A DNA stretch of 64,000 nt, taken from assembly GCF_026239555.1 (NCBI RefSeq), contig NZ_JAPIVP010000011.1, positions 1-64,000 on the forward strand, read 5' to 3'. This document shows, piece by piece, positions 18,825-27,637 of this stretch (the first letter of the stretch is position 1; every line of letters begins with the position of its first letter). A program made the translations under genes and the position numbers. Source of the DNA: Pedobacter sp. PF22-3 (GTDB lineage: Bacteria; Bacteroidota; Bacteroidia; Sphingobacteriales; Sphingobacteriaceae). The notes beneath the pieces were generated by a model. The model was given only the letters and a program-made list of their open reading frames with translations, did not search any database and had not been told where the DNA came from.

Positions 18825-18990
18825 TCTGCTATTAAACATCCTGAAGGCAACACGATATTTTTTTTATATTCCCTATTTCCAACATGACCGTAACGCTTAA
18901 ATGCGGATATGAGCTGGACGGTTAAGCCCAGCTAAGAGGCTGTACTGTTTCTACCTTGCCGATAATGAAAAGCTGATAACTCTATTTTAT
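18825..18990 (+). pseudogene. Deletion remnant of the RhiA-like gene
   Basis: The left part (18825-18880) matches the region upstream of the RhiA-like gene (about 43540-43595). From 18880 the sequence matches that gene's last 60 bases and 3' flank (44228 to about 44335), including AACATGACCGTAACGCT and ATGCGGATATGAGCTGGACG. About 630 bp in between are missing. The junction lies within a few bases around 18880. It is a second copy that lost nearly all its coding part. Confidence 0.7.
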
Positions 18991-19042
18991 ATACAACTAT
19001 TACTAAACCGGCTCACTACTGGTGTACTATTGAAAAATAGGC

Positions 19043-19243
19043 GATAATGATTTAAGCCGCGTAACGGCTTCAACAAGGGTAATTGCCATTAATACCCCTA
19101 ACGTGAATACTATTGGTGCCAACTGGAAAGATTATATTGTAACGGTAAGGGATATTGAAAGCGCAACCGGATATAACCTGCTTGCTAACCTGCCACAAAA
19201 TATACAGGATGTAGTGGAGAAAGCTAAAGACCCTGGTAACTAA
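19043..19243 (+). pseudogene. C-terminal remnant of DNA/RNA non-specific endonuclease
   Basis: This is an open frame of 66 codons with no start. It reads TRVIAINTPNVNTIGANW, then DYIVTVRDIESATGYNLL and NLPQNIQDVVEKA. The pattern of VIAINTPN, W..YI.TV..IE..TGY and a final I.DVVE is the end of NUC-family (Serratia nuclease-like) endonucleases. The catalytic DRGH region is missing. It is truncated at the 5' side, next to the RhiA-like remnant. Confidence 0.65.
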
Positions 19244-19285
19244 TTTAAGCCAAATAGGCACCCAGGCATAAGCCCATTTAATACT

Positions 19286-19322
19286 ATAACAGCCGTATCA
19301 CAAAAAATGATTCGGCTGTTAT
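19286..19322. terminator. Hairpin terminator, both directions
   Basis: ATAACAGCCG (19286-19295) pairs with CGGCTGTTAT (19313-19322). An inner ATCA/TGAT pairing extends the stem. TATTTTT follows on the plus strand. It would end transcription of the leftward flavin monooxygenase gene and of anything read from the left. Confidence 0.75.
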
Positions 19323-19367
19323 TATTTTTGGTAGCTTAAAAGTGTGGGATTTAGAAAATGTTTACCG

Positions 19368-20471
19368 TTAAAACTCAAAACCATTGGTATTTCTCTGGTT
19401 AATTTCCCCTTGCGTAGCTGGTAGCAACTTACCCAACATCAATACTGCAGTTTGCTGCACTTCTTCAATAAATGGGCTCAGATCTTTGTTATACATTTTG
19501 AAAGCCTGCTGGAAATCATCACGGTTTTTTCTGATAGCATCCGCCAATGCAGTGGCCCCGATAATAGCCAGCGAGCCGCCCATTCCTGCAGCCGGCGAAG
19601 CACAATATCCGGCATCACCCGCCAGGGCTACCCTGCCTTTGGTCCAGGATGGCATTTTAATCTGGCAGAACTGATCAAAGTAGAATGAACCGGAATTTAA
19701 CAGTTCTTCTTTCAATTCGGCAGCCCTCCATCCTACCCCCTGAATTTGGGTACGCACAATTTCCTTTATCTGCTCCTGGTTACGAAAATCATATAAAATA
19801 TCCTCTTGTTGCCGGAACATAAAAATGATGTCGGTTTTATTATGGTATGCATACATAGAAAGGCTTTTATTTGGCTCGGCATATAAATGATAGGCCCCCT
19901 CCTCAATTAATAACCTGTTGGCAGTGGCAATGCAAAAATAAGACCCTAAATGATAGGCAAATTCAGCTTCCTTTCCAAACCATATTTTGCGTACCACGGA
20001 GTGAACCCCATCGCAACCGAATACAAATTGATACTTACTTTCGTTGCCGTCGTTGAAGCAGACTTTCATGCCATCTTCTTCATCCACCAAGGCCAGAATT
20101 GTACTGTTAAATATAAAATTTACGGCATCTTTTACAAGATCAAACAGCATATGGAGTAAAACATCTCTTTCTATCTCAAACTCGTTTTCCGGAAGTTCGT
20201 CCAACGAAACGGTGTGTTCACTTTCATCAGCAGCATTTTTAAACTCCCATTTTTGAGGTCCGATCCTGTGGGCCTTCAGTTGATCAAGAAGCCCCATCCT
20301 TTCCATAATCCCTACCGTTTCATCTTTGATATCAACTGGTGTACCACCGGTTTTAAGATGGCTGCCCAGTTCTACTACCGTCACTTCGTATCCCATTTCT
20401 CTCATCCAATACGCCATAGTAAGGCCGGCAAAGCTTGCGCCGCATACCAGTACCTTGTTATTACATTCCAT
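19368..20471 (-). CDS. FAD-dependent monooxygenase (TetX/PHBH-like)
   Basis: The protein has 367 residues. An N-terminal Rossmann motif (VLVCGASFAGLTMAYWM, about 7-23) binds FAD. A GCDGVHSVVRK motif lies at about 150 and VALAGDAGYCASPAAGMG at about 285; these are the DG and GD fingerprints of class A flavoprotein hydroxylases. The best general match is the family of TetX and p-hydroxybenzoate hydroxylase, which add one oxygen to aromatic or antibiotic substrates using NAD(P)H. The substrate cannot be told from sequence. An AraC-type regulator gene lies just upstream on the same strand and may control it. Confidence 0.88.
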   Translation of the reverse strand: MECNNKVLVCGASFAGLTMAYWMREMGYEVTVVELGSHLKTGGTPVDIKDETVGIMERMGLLDQLKAHRIGPQKWEFKNAADESEHTVSLDELPENEFEIERDVLLHMLFDLVKDAVNFIFNSTILALVDEEDGMKVCFNDGNESKYQFVFGCDGVHSVVRKIWFGKEAEFAYHLGSYFCIATANRLLIEEGAYHLYAEPNKSLSMYAYHNKTDIIFMFRQQEDILYDFRNQEQIKEIVRTQIQGVGWRAAELKEELLNSGSFYFDQFCQIKMPSWTKGRVALAGDAGYCASPAAGMGGSLAIIGATALADAIRKNRDDFQQAFKMYNKDLSPFIEEVQQTAVLMLGKLLPATQGEINQRNTNGFEF

Positions 20472-20549
20472 TTTGTCTTATTTAAATTAAGATGTAAAAT
20501 TCTTTAATAAGACAAAAAACGAAAAGCATTAAAAGAGGTAAACATTGGA

Positions 20550-21428
20550 CTAACCGTGGTTTTTGTTCCGGAATGTAAGGGCCGAAACCCCGGCTGCCCT
20601 TTTGAACAACCTTACAAAATAAAGATAGTCATCAAAGCCCAGTTGATGAGCAATTTCTTTCACTGATTGATCTGTATGGTACAAGCATCGTTTAGCTTCG
20701 AGAATGATACGGTCCTGAATATTTTGGGAAACTGATAAACCTGTAGTATGCTTTACACACTCGTTTAGGTAAGCAGTAGAAATATTTAACTGAAGGGCGT
20801 AGTCACCCGGCCTTTTGGCCACGCGGTATCGTTTCTCCAAAAGCTTTCTGAATGCCCTCGTCACAGTTTCAGCTCTTGACAACGATGTTTCAACGCCATG
20901 CCGATCTAAAAATTGTGAAATGACAAAAGTGATCAGGGTATTGCAACTGTGCTTTAATAAAAGATAATGAAGCTTATTGCCTTTTTGAAGGGAAAACCCC
21001 AGGCAGAGTTGAAAAATAGTGGAGAGCGTATGTTCTTTTTCTGCAGTAAGCGATAAAGGCACTGCAGGCACAATGCCCTCAAGCAATTTGATTGAATCAG
21101 CATCCATCACTTCGTCCTTAACCGATAAAGAGGAGATAGTAATATCTTCGAAATGAATGATGCGGTGAACCTGGGCAGGGTGCATGTATACTACGGCAGG
21201 CGCACAAACCCGATACTGTTTAAAATCGATTTCTATATCAACGGTTCCTTTCTCCAGGATATGAAAAGTATGTCCTTCATCTCTATGCGAACTTCGGAAA
21301 TCGTTTTTTTGGAAACTCATTCTATCAATGGATACCCCGTGTACATTATTGTGATCCATCGTATTAAAATATATATAATTCTCTTTTATCCTGTCTGATA
21401 AATCAGTAATCAAATTTTCATCATCCAT
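20550..21428 (-). CDS. AraC-family transcriptional regulator
   Basis: The protein has 292 residues. A cupin-like N-terminal half (about 30-110, with HRDEGHTFHILEKGTVDIEI) is the ligand-binding domain. The C-terminal 100 residues hold two helix-turn-helix units (DYALQLNISTAYLNECVK, then VKEIAHQLGFDDYLYFVRL), ending in the usual Phe-Lys-Arg-x-x-Gly motif. It lies 78 bp upstream of the flavin monooxygenase gene on the same strand, so it probably regulates that gene, perhaps as part of one transcript. Confidence 0.88.
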   Translation of the reverse strand: MDDENLITDLSDRIKENYIYFNTMDHNNVHGVSIDRMSFQKNDFRSSHRDEGHTFHILEKGTVDIEIDFKQYRVCAPAVVYMHPAQVHRIIHFEDITISSLSVKDEVMDADSIKLLEGIVPAVPLSLTAEKEHTLSTIFQLCLGFSLQKGNKLHYLLLKHSCNTLITFVISQFLDRHGVETSLSRAETVTRAFRKLLEKRYRVAKRPGDYALQLNISTAYLNECVKHTTGLSVSQNIQDRIILEAKRCLYHTDQSVKEIAHQLGFDDYLYFVRLFKRAAGVSALTFRNKNHG

Positions 21429-21629
21429 TTCTTAATTTATAAATATTAACTATGTGAGCATATCCTATAATTGCGGAGCATAAAATTGCAGTTAAAAATC
21501 TAAAGGCCATGTACAAAACTATTTATTTCGATTCTTATTTAATTTCAAATGCGCTTTTAAAAAAGTAGAAAAGCTTGTTTACACTAACTAATTGTGGCTC
21601 GGTGGTACCCTCATGTCTACAGGAGGAAT

Positions 21630-21832
21630 TGCCTGCTGCAAAAAACAGCTATCGAAATAATGACAGAGCATTACCTAAACGAACCCATTATGGAAGATTA
21701 CCTGAGCATGTCCCGAATGCAGATGAACAGCTATTGCCTGAAACGGATTTAAGGGGAAGGTTTTTGGAAAATATACAGCCCTTGCTTACCATTGCGAATA
21801 ATAATGGGTTTGAATATATGAGGAAATTATAA
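21630..21832 (+). pseudogene. HNH gene 3' fragment (copy B)
   Basis: Similarity to copies A, C and D begins at about 21630 (CTGCTGCAAAAAACAGCTAT) and runs to the stop at 21832. A one-base deletion near 21710 (CATGTCCCG against CCTGTTCCCG) shifts the frame, so even the fragment is broken. The HNH motif itself is absent. It lies between the AraC gene and the JAMM-like lipoprotein gene. Confidence 0.75.
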
Positions 21833-21870
21833 TTAATTCGAAGTGTTAGGTTTTAGTCTGCCATTTAGGG

Positions 21871-22044
21871 TTGCACCATTTACATTTCAAAGTTGAATTT
21901 GATTGGCTGGCCTCAAAAAGTAGCAAACTCAAATACAATGCTTATCAAGATGGTTTCCGCGGTGATGAAATCGTTAATATCCTCAATAAAACTAATTGTT
22001 GCCTTATTGAGCAATTAAATTTGCCTATCTGTAAAGGAATTTAA
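21871..22044 (+). other. Short unexplained open frame, likely a remnant
   Basis: An open frame of 57 codons without ATG (a TTG at 21871 is possible) reads HFKVEFDWLASKSSKL, then AYQDGFRGDEIVNILNK. Composition looks protein-like but no family is recognised. It is probably the end of a lost gene. The rest of 22045-22265 is AT-rich and shows nothing else. Confidence 0.2.
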
Positions 22045-22265
22045 CCGAAGTATGTAACAAGACATTGCATCTTTCTACGCTACCAACTTAAAATTGGCAA
22101 ATATTTGTCAAAAAAATGGCCTGAAAGGTCAATTCACCCCTTTCGTGATTATTCCTTATCTGTTTTTCAATTTGATTAGAGTGTTATACCGACTTTTGAT
22201 GATAATTATTTTAATGATTATAATTGTATTAATCAATCTATTATTAACCTCTATTTATTTGAAGA

Positions 22266-23801
22266 GTGAAAACCCTTAAATTTAAAATAATTTGGCGGAA
22301 AGCTATTTTAAGTCTGTTTGTGTTATTGTTTGTCATTTCTTGTAAAAAAGATGGTAGAGATGAACTCCCTGGTCTCACCATTAGTGAGTTGAAGAAAAAT
22401 TATGAAAAACAGATTATGGGATATAAAGCCAGTATGTTCGCGGAGTATAACCCGGCATGGGACAAGAGCTATACTACAACAAAGGATGGCTATAATGTTA
22501 CAGAAGTCCCATTTACTAATTCAAACAAGGTTGTTCCATTGTTAATTAATGAAAAACTCAGTGATGTGGAAATGTCACATGCGGCTGCATCAGCTCAGGT
22601 GAAACTGATTTTGCTCAATCGGGCGGGCACTACTGACGTGACTATAGCATATATGATGCTTCGTAGCAAAGAATCAATCAACACATCAAATTTCCACTAT
22701 AAAGATTTTGGCCAGTTTAGCGGGAAGGTCGATTATTTTAATATAGATGGCTCATACCAGAACGGCTATCTATTCCAGTCTGGAAAGATCGATAAAATAA
22801 TAAGCAAATCGGTACTAACTGCTCAACAGGTACTAAATCTAAAAGAAAGAAAAACCCCAATAGGTAATGGTCCCCGTGATAAGGTAATGCTTTACGACAG
22901 TAATTCGAACTGCGATGTAACAGTTTATGATTATTACTATGAAACATGTGTTTACATCGAAGGGCATCCCGAATATGGAACTTACTGCTCTTATCAGTTT
23001 GCCTATTCAGTACCGGTTATTACCTGCTATGGATCAGGCGGTGGCGGTGGCGGCAGTGGCGGAGGAGGTGACGGAGGTTACTCTGGCGGAGGCGGCGGCA
23101 GCGGAGGTACGCCTCCAGTACCCGCGGCACCAGACCCCGACCCTTACAATATTTGTGACCGCACAGCTAAAGTTAACTCGAGCGTCTCTAATGCTAATTT
23201 CGCAGCAAAGAATAAGGAGGTTAACAATGCAACCCTCGCAACTGGTAATGAATATGGTTATGAACAACGCCTGGCTTCATTATCTGGTACAACCTATAAA
23301 GATATTCCTGTTCGAACCGATGGAACTACAGGCCAATTCACTTCATACTTTACCTGGAGTTCAACAAGCGGCTATACAATCGGAGATGTACACTCCCATC
23401 CTTTAGGATATAATCCTTCTCCTGCGGATGTATTTGGGATGGCAAAGAACTTAAATAGTACAGATTTGCAGGCCGCTGGTTCATCTGATATTGATTTTTA
23501 TAAGAAAAATGTTTCTATTACTGTAATAACCGCTAATTATATCTATGTAGTTACAGTAAAAGATTGGACGGCCTTGAATGCTGCCTATACTACCTACAAA
23601 AACGACCCTTCAGCTTATACGCTGAGTTATCAAACGCTATCAACCCAATCTGGTGGTCAGGAAAAAGCACTGTTAAGCCTCTTAGGAAATGCAGTTAACT
23701 ATTATAAAGTGGCTAAAGGCACTAGCACTGCCGTGCCTTATGTAATAGGATCAGACGGAACTGTAGTGCCTCTTAACTGCCCGGGAGCAGCGATAGAATA
23801 A
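22266..23801 (+). CDS. Lipoprotein with Gly-rich linker and JAMM-like domain
   Basis: The protein has 511 residues from a GTG start at 22266. A lipoprotein signal (AILSLFVLLFVISCKKD) puts it in the envelope. Residues about 30-230 are unassigned. Residues about 255-285 are almost pure Gly/Ser. The C-terminal domain carries GDVHSHPLG (about 375) followed by PSPADV, with a Glu in NEYGYEQ about 45 residues before. Glu, HxHP and SxxD are the metal and catalytic residues of JAMM/MPN isopeptidases and related peptidases. In bacteria such domains process proteins or peptides. The next gene follows after 21 bp, and a fused deletion copy of this pair exists at 12.2 kb. Confidence 0.6.
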   Translation: MKTLKFKIIWRKAILSLFVLLFVISCKKDGRDELPGLTISELKKNYEKQIMGYKASMFAEYNPAWDKSYTTTKDGYNVTEVPFTNSNKVVPLLINEKLSDVEMSHAAASAQVKLILLNRAGTTDVTIAYMMLRSKESINTSNFHYKDFGQFSGKVDYFNIDGSYQNGYLFQSGKIDKIISKSVLTAQQVLNLKERKTPIGNGPRDKVMLYDSNSNCDVTVYDYYYETCVYIEGHPEYGTYCSYQFAYSVPVITCYGSGGGGGGSGGGGDGGYSGGGGGSGGTPPVPAAPDPDPYNICDRTAKVNSSVSNANFAAKNKEVNNATLATGNEYGYEQRLASLSGTTYKDIPVRTDGTTGQFTSYFTWSSTSGYTIGDVHSHPLGYNPSPADVFGMAKNLNSTDLQAAGSSDIDFYKKNVSITVITANYIYVVTVKDWTALNAAYTTYKNDPSAYTLSYQTLSTQSGGQEKALLSLLGNAVNYYKVAKGTSTAVPYVIGSDGTVVPLNCPGAAIE

Positions 23802-23822
23802 TGAAAACTAAAATATACAACG

Positions 23823-24362
23823 ATGAAAATAATCTTTTTTACAATAGTGATAAATTGCTTCACATTTTTTAAACAGGAAGAACCACTGAGTAGGGTGGCA
23901 AATATTGAACTTCCTCAAAAATCAGCACGTTTATCAAAAAATGAATTGGCAGCAATTAGCAAACGTAGGTTCAAAACCTCTCTGGCGATGTCGCAGTATA
24001 CCCGGACCTTTGATATTGGCGGGGTACTCTTAGGCTTTGAAGATTATACAACAGACCTAAAGGATTTTAAGGGCCTTGAAGACAAAAAAGAAGAGTGGGT
24101 AAATATGATGAAAGGTACTGGTGGAACGCCAAACATCGACCGCGCAGAAATCATCAAAGTAAATAATACCAGATTTTTGATCCAAAGTATCAAAAGTGGC
24201 GATGAATATTTCACAAGCTTTATTTCGGATAAAAAGGGCCGGAAGGGCATTTCGGGCAGTCTCCAGTACAAACTTGCTGATAAAGAAAAAGCGGATAAAA
24301 TTTTAAATGAATTTCTTAAGAAAATCAGTTTCAAAGCGCCTTCATTGTCAGGAGATAATTGA
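23823..24362 (+). CDS. Conserved partner of the JAMM-like lipoprotein, unknown
   Basis: The protein has 179 residues. The N-terminus is hydrophobic (MKIIFFTIVINCFTFF) and could be a signal sequence. The rest is a mixed fold with a charged middle (FEDYTTDLKDFKGLEDKKEE) and a Lys-rich C-terminus. No family is recognised. It starts 21 bp after the lipoprotein and must be in the same operon. The decayed copy at 12.2 kb also pairs sequence from both genes, so the two genes travel together. It might bind or restrain its partner, which is inference. Confidence 0.6.
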   Translation: MKIIFFTIVINCFTFFKQEEPLSRVANIELPQKSARLSKNELAAISKRRFKTSLAMSQYTRTFDIGGVLLGFEDYTTDLKDFKGLEDKKEEWVNMMKGTGGTPNIDRAEIIKVNNTRFLIQSIKSGDEYFTSFISDKKGRKGISGSLQYKLADKEKADKILNEFLKKISFKAPSLSGDN

Positions 24363-24804
24363 CCATTCTTTAATCTTTTGCAGAGCGATGATTGAACAAT
24401 AAAAACGAGTCGATTCAAGGTACTTCCTGAATGCTTATGTTTGTTCTGTGGAAGGTTGGTGGTTTACCGTAAATTCATGGTTAAAGGAAATAGTACCTAT
24501 CTATGTTTTTATGATGTTATGGATATTTGTTTAATTATCACTGTTAAAAGCAGGTTAATCTATTTTGTTCAGTTAACCTAAGCTTGCCAATAACAATCAA
24601 AACTAAACCATGCTTTCACAGGCAGACTATCATAACTTTTACGCAAGCTGTACCACCGGTTATATGATCCTGAACAGAATGGCTTCTGGTAATTGTATTA
24701 AGTATTAATGATGGCTGTATAATTTTTTTGTTCGCTGTTTATGATTAGAGTTTATATTAAATTAGTGATAACAGATATTAATTAATGAAGCAAACGCATC
24801 GGCC
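24363..24804. other. Intergenic gap, no gene seen
   Basis: AT-rich sequence with no open frame or clear repeat. The first 40 bases after the stop resemble the corresponding flank of the remnant at 12.5 kb (GCGATGAT context), so they are part of the duplicated unit. Confidence 0.4.
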
Positions 24805-25382
24805 TTAAAACTTCCAGAAACTTATTTTCTTTCTTGTCACAAAACCTAATTTCTCATATAGCCTGATAGCATTAAAATCGGTATCGGCGACGTGAAGTTA
24901 AGGAATTTTAGATTATTCGAATATCTTATTGCTTACGTGGACAATCAGCTGTTTCGCATAACCTTTTTCTGTATATTCAGGATGGGTAACTATCGCGCTT
25001 AATTCAGTATAGCCATCCATTTTCATTCTCTCCCCGGTAACAGCAATCAGCTGATCATTTTTGTAAATCCCGTAATAACTCCCCAAGTCAGCTGTTTTAT
25101 TTTTGAAGTAGCAAGGTTGTACCAGATTGACGAGCTTTAGCAGATCATCTCTTTGGTCCTCAGTATCTAGTTCTGTGATCACCTTTAGATTAATACCAAG
25201 GTAACTATATCGGTAAATAACCCTACCCGGACCTTTAGGGTGTTACCGATGTACCAAACTGATTGCTGGCATAACAAATGGCTTGAGTGATTATTCATAA
25301 ATGGCCCGATCTGCAAAATTATAGCCTGGTGATCATGGCAAAAGTAATCAGGAGACGATACCTCAGTTAGCTTAATAGCCAT
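24805..25382 (-). pseudogene. GNAT acetyltransferase, nonsense and frameshift
   Basis: Read leftward, the C-terminal part shows a GNAT core: ELSAIVTHPEYTEKGYAKQL (25.0 kb) contains the acetyl-CoA loop. After the stop at 24913 the same frame continues through a second TAA near 24898 into HVADTDFNAIRLYEKLGFV, the usual last GNAT motif, ending at 24805. The N-terminal part (from ATG 25382) is in another frame, so one frameshift lies near 25190. Two in-frame stops plus a frameshift make this a clear pseudogene of an FR47-like acetyltransferase. Confidence 0.75.
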
Positions 25383-25482
25383 ACCGATTCGGCCCTCCCG
25401 GCAGTGTTGCTTTACAGAACTTAACAGCAATTATTTTTGCGCATCAACGGCTAAAATTTTGCGGACAGCCACTAAACTTTTG

Positions 25483-26148
25483 CTATCGTATGCCCTGTGC
25501 TGTGAATATCCGTTCAATGATGGGAAGATCCTTTTTATAGCTTTCCACACTCCAATCCTTAAGGTAGGTTTGCATTGGAGGCATTCCCATAGCTTTGCGG
25601 CGTTTATCCAGATTATCTACGTCAGCAATTGGGTAAGGATATTGCTTTCCGGATGTTTTATCTGTAAATAACTGGCTACCATAACTTTGTGTTTTCCCCT
25701 GTCGGATATTGATCCGGTCTTCCAGAATAGCCAGGTTGCTGGATAATATTTTACCTTTTTTTTCAACATCCCGTATCAGCGGTAAGTATTCAAGTTGTGT
25801 TTGCAAGTCAGCATGTTGTATAACCAAAAACAAACCCTGGGCTGCAATCATACCAACCTGCTGAGGGCTTTGCCAACCTTTTTCTTTAATGATATTTTTT
25901 ACGCGTATTAAATTCATGTTATCCGTCTGACGCATCACCCCCCTCAGACTGTCTACATATTCCTTTGGTTTTTTGGCTTTAAGGGCTTCTGAAACCGCAT
26001 TTCTAACAGACTGGTCTGATTTATATATGGATTCCAATGAATCTTTTAAAGGTTTGTTCAATTCATCGTCATTAATGATGAAGGACGTCACCTGACTGTA
26101 AGCACACAGTGAGATCAGGCAAAAGAAAGTTAATAAAGAAATTTGCAT
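25483..26148 (-). CDS. DUF6624-type secreted protein
   Basis: The protein has 221 residues. Residues 1-19 form a signal peptide (LLTFFCLISLCAYSQ). The mature part contains GMIAAQGLFLVIQHADLQ, then LPLIRDVEKKGKI, LEDRINIRQGK and QSYGSQLF, the pattern of a family common in Bacteroidota and known as DUF6624. The two polar motifs (IQHAD and G..Q.YG.Q) are conserved but no activity is established. It is probably periplasmic or outer-membrane associated. It stands alone on its strand. Confidence 0.7.
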   Translation of the reverse strand: MQISLLTFFCLISLCAYSQVTSFIINDDELNKPLKDSLESIYKSDQSVRNAVSEALKAKKPKEYVDSLRGVMRQTDNMNLIRVKNIIKEKGWQSPQQVGMIAAQGLFLVIQHADLQTQLEYLPLIRDVEKKGKILSSNLAILEDRINIRQGKTQSYGSQLFTDKTSGKQYPYPIADVDNLDKRRKAMGMPPMQTYLKDWSVESYKKDLPIIERIFTAQGIR

Positions 26149-26305
26149 AATGGAAATTTACAAAAATTATAAATAACGTCGACATTAATTAAAATTGGGG
26201 CGGTTATCCGCTCGTTTTGTGAGGCTGTCTTTAAAAGGCTCCAGAAATCCAAACTCAATTAAAAATGTAATTCCCGGATCACCATCCGCTGCGCTAACCG
26301 TGCTG

Positions 26306-27005
26306 CAACAATAGCTGAGCCCTTGGTTTCCGCAATTAAAAGGAAACAGTGCTGAAATATACCGCCGTTCGGCAAATGTTGAAAATGATTGCCCATATGC
26401 ACTTGATGAGCAAAACCTTACCATTAACCCGCTATGGCATGGTTACCTGGTTGAACATGCCGGTATTTTAAAGGCATTTTGTTACTGGCACCTGAGCCTT
26501 TACCTGCAGAAACACAACCCCAACGTTCCCCATATCCCGAATAAACTGATTAAACCTGCACGCAGGAACAACCTCTTAAACCAGCGTAAATTCTGGAACA
26601 GGGTTTTAGACCATACCGGCCCGCTGGAATGTATATACACATAAAAAACTAACACATGGCAGCTTCGCCGTTGAACATTTTATTCCCTACGCTTTTGTAT
26701 CGCACGATCTGATCTGGAACCTGATTCCTGCCGATCCATCATTTAACAGCCGTAAGAATGACAAGCTGCCCAGGATGGAGGATTACTTTGACGGGTACTA
26801 CCTGCTGCAAAAAACAGCTATAGAAGTGATGACGGAGAACTATCCAAATGAACCCATGATGGAAGATTACCTGAGCCTGTTCCCGAATGCCGATGCGCAG
26901 CAATTGCCTGAAACGGATTTAAGGGAAAGGTTTTTAGAGAATATACAGCCCTTGCTTACCATTGCGAATAATAACGGCTTTGAATATATGAGGAAGTTTT
27001 TGTAA
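26306..27005 (+). pseudogene. HNH gene fragment (copy C)
   Basis: Similarity to copy A starts at about 26306 and runs to the stop at 27005, about 700 bp with high identity, so roughly the first half of the gene is missing. Copy C has the correct frame where copy A has its insertion, but lacks two bases at about 26640 (ACACATAAA against ACACACATAAA), which brings a stop into frame just before the HNH motif. After that point the frame is intact (FAVEHFIPYAFVSHDLIWN). So copies A and C carry different, independent lesions. Confidence 0.8.
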
Positions 27006-27155
27006 CTGTAGCGTGGATAAAATACAGTTCTATTTCTTCCAGAAAAACGTTAACCTTTTCCAATAGGCACTGGCTCCTAATATTAAATTCAGATCAGCAT
27101 GTAGTGCATCAGCGTTAATGTTATGAAAGGTATATGCAGGCTATACGTCAAGATT

Positions 27156-27521
27156 TTATGAATTTCTATTTTCAATATTCTCCTTACATATTTTAATCTG
27201 CTTTTTCATGGCATTCAGTTCTGCAATTTTCTCATCAATTTGCAACAACCTTTTGTCCAGCACTTCAAATTGTGCCTTTTGGGTGATCTCCTTTTTGTAC
27301 CATAGATCAACAACCTCCTTAATTTCATTTAATGTAAAACCCACTGCTTTGGCCATCTGTACAAAATTAAGTTTATCAATGGCCCCCTGCTCGTAAAACT
27401 GGTAGTTATTGGTACTTACTCCGGTTTTCCGCCGCCCGCTGATCAGCCCGCTCTTTTCGTAGAACCTCAATGTCGGGATCGGAATACCGGTTTCTTTAGA
27501 TAGCTGGTGAATAAGTTTCAT
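27156..27521 (-). CDS. MerR-family regulator
   Basis: The protein has 121 residues. The N-terminal winged helix (HQLSKETGIPIPTLRFYEKS, then GLI) is the MerR DNA-binding signature. A coiled-coil dimerisation helix follows (about 80-118). There is no metal-binding Cys pattern, so the effector is more likely organic. It is divergent from the alpha/beta hydrolase gene across 116 bp, a common arrangement in which the regulator controls the neighbour from the shared spacer. Confidence 0.88.
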   Translation of the reverse strand: MKLIHQLSKETGIPIPTLRFYEKSGLISGRRKTGVSTNNYQFYEQGAIDKLNFVQMAKAVGFTLNEIKEVVDLWYKKEITQKAQFEVLDKRLLQIDEKIAELNAMKKQIKICKENIENRNS

Positions 27522-27637
27522 GATGTGGAAAAATAAAGTTGAACTATGAAGTATACTGCATACTTGTGCCCTACAAATTTAGTGTCTAAGTTCGCATTTG
27601 AAAATAAAGAAGCTTTAAATTATAACAGAAAACTATC

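Noticed and set aside
22094..22279. A hydrophobic 61-codon frame before the JAMM lipoprotein
   Set aside because: It starts with TTG, is made almost only of Ile, Leu and Val in AT-rich DNA, and overlaps the real gene start.
26185..26424. A leftward 79-codon frame
   Set aside because: Its upstream half is antisense to HNH copy C, which explains the DNA better.
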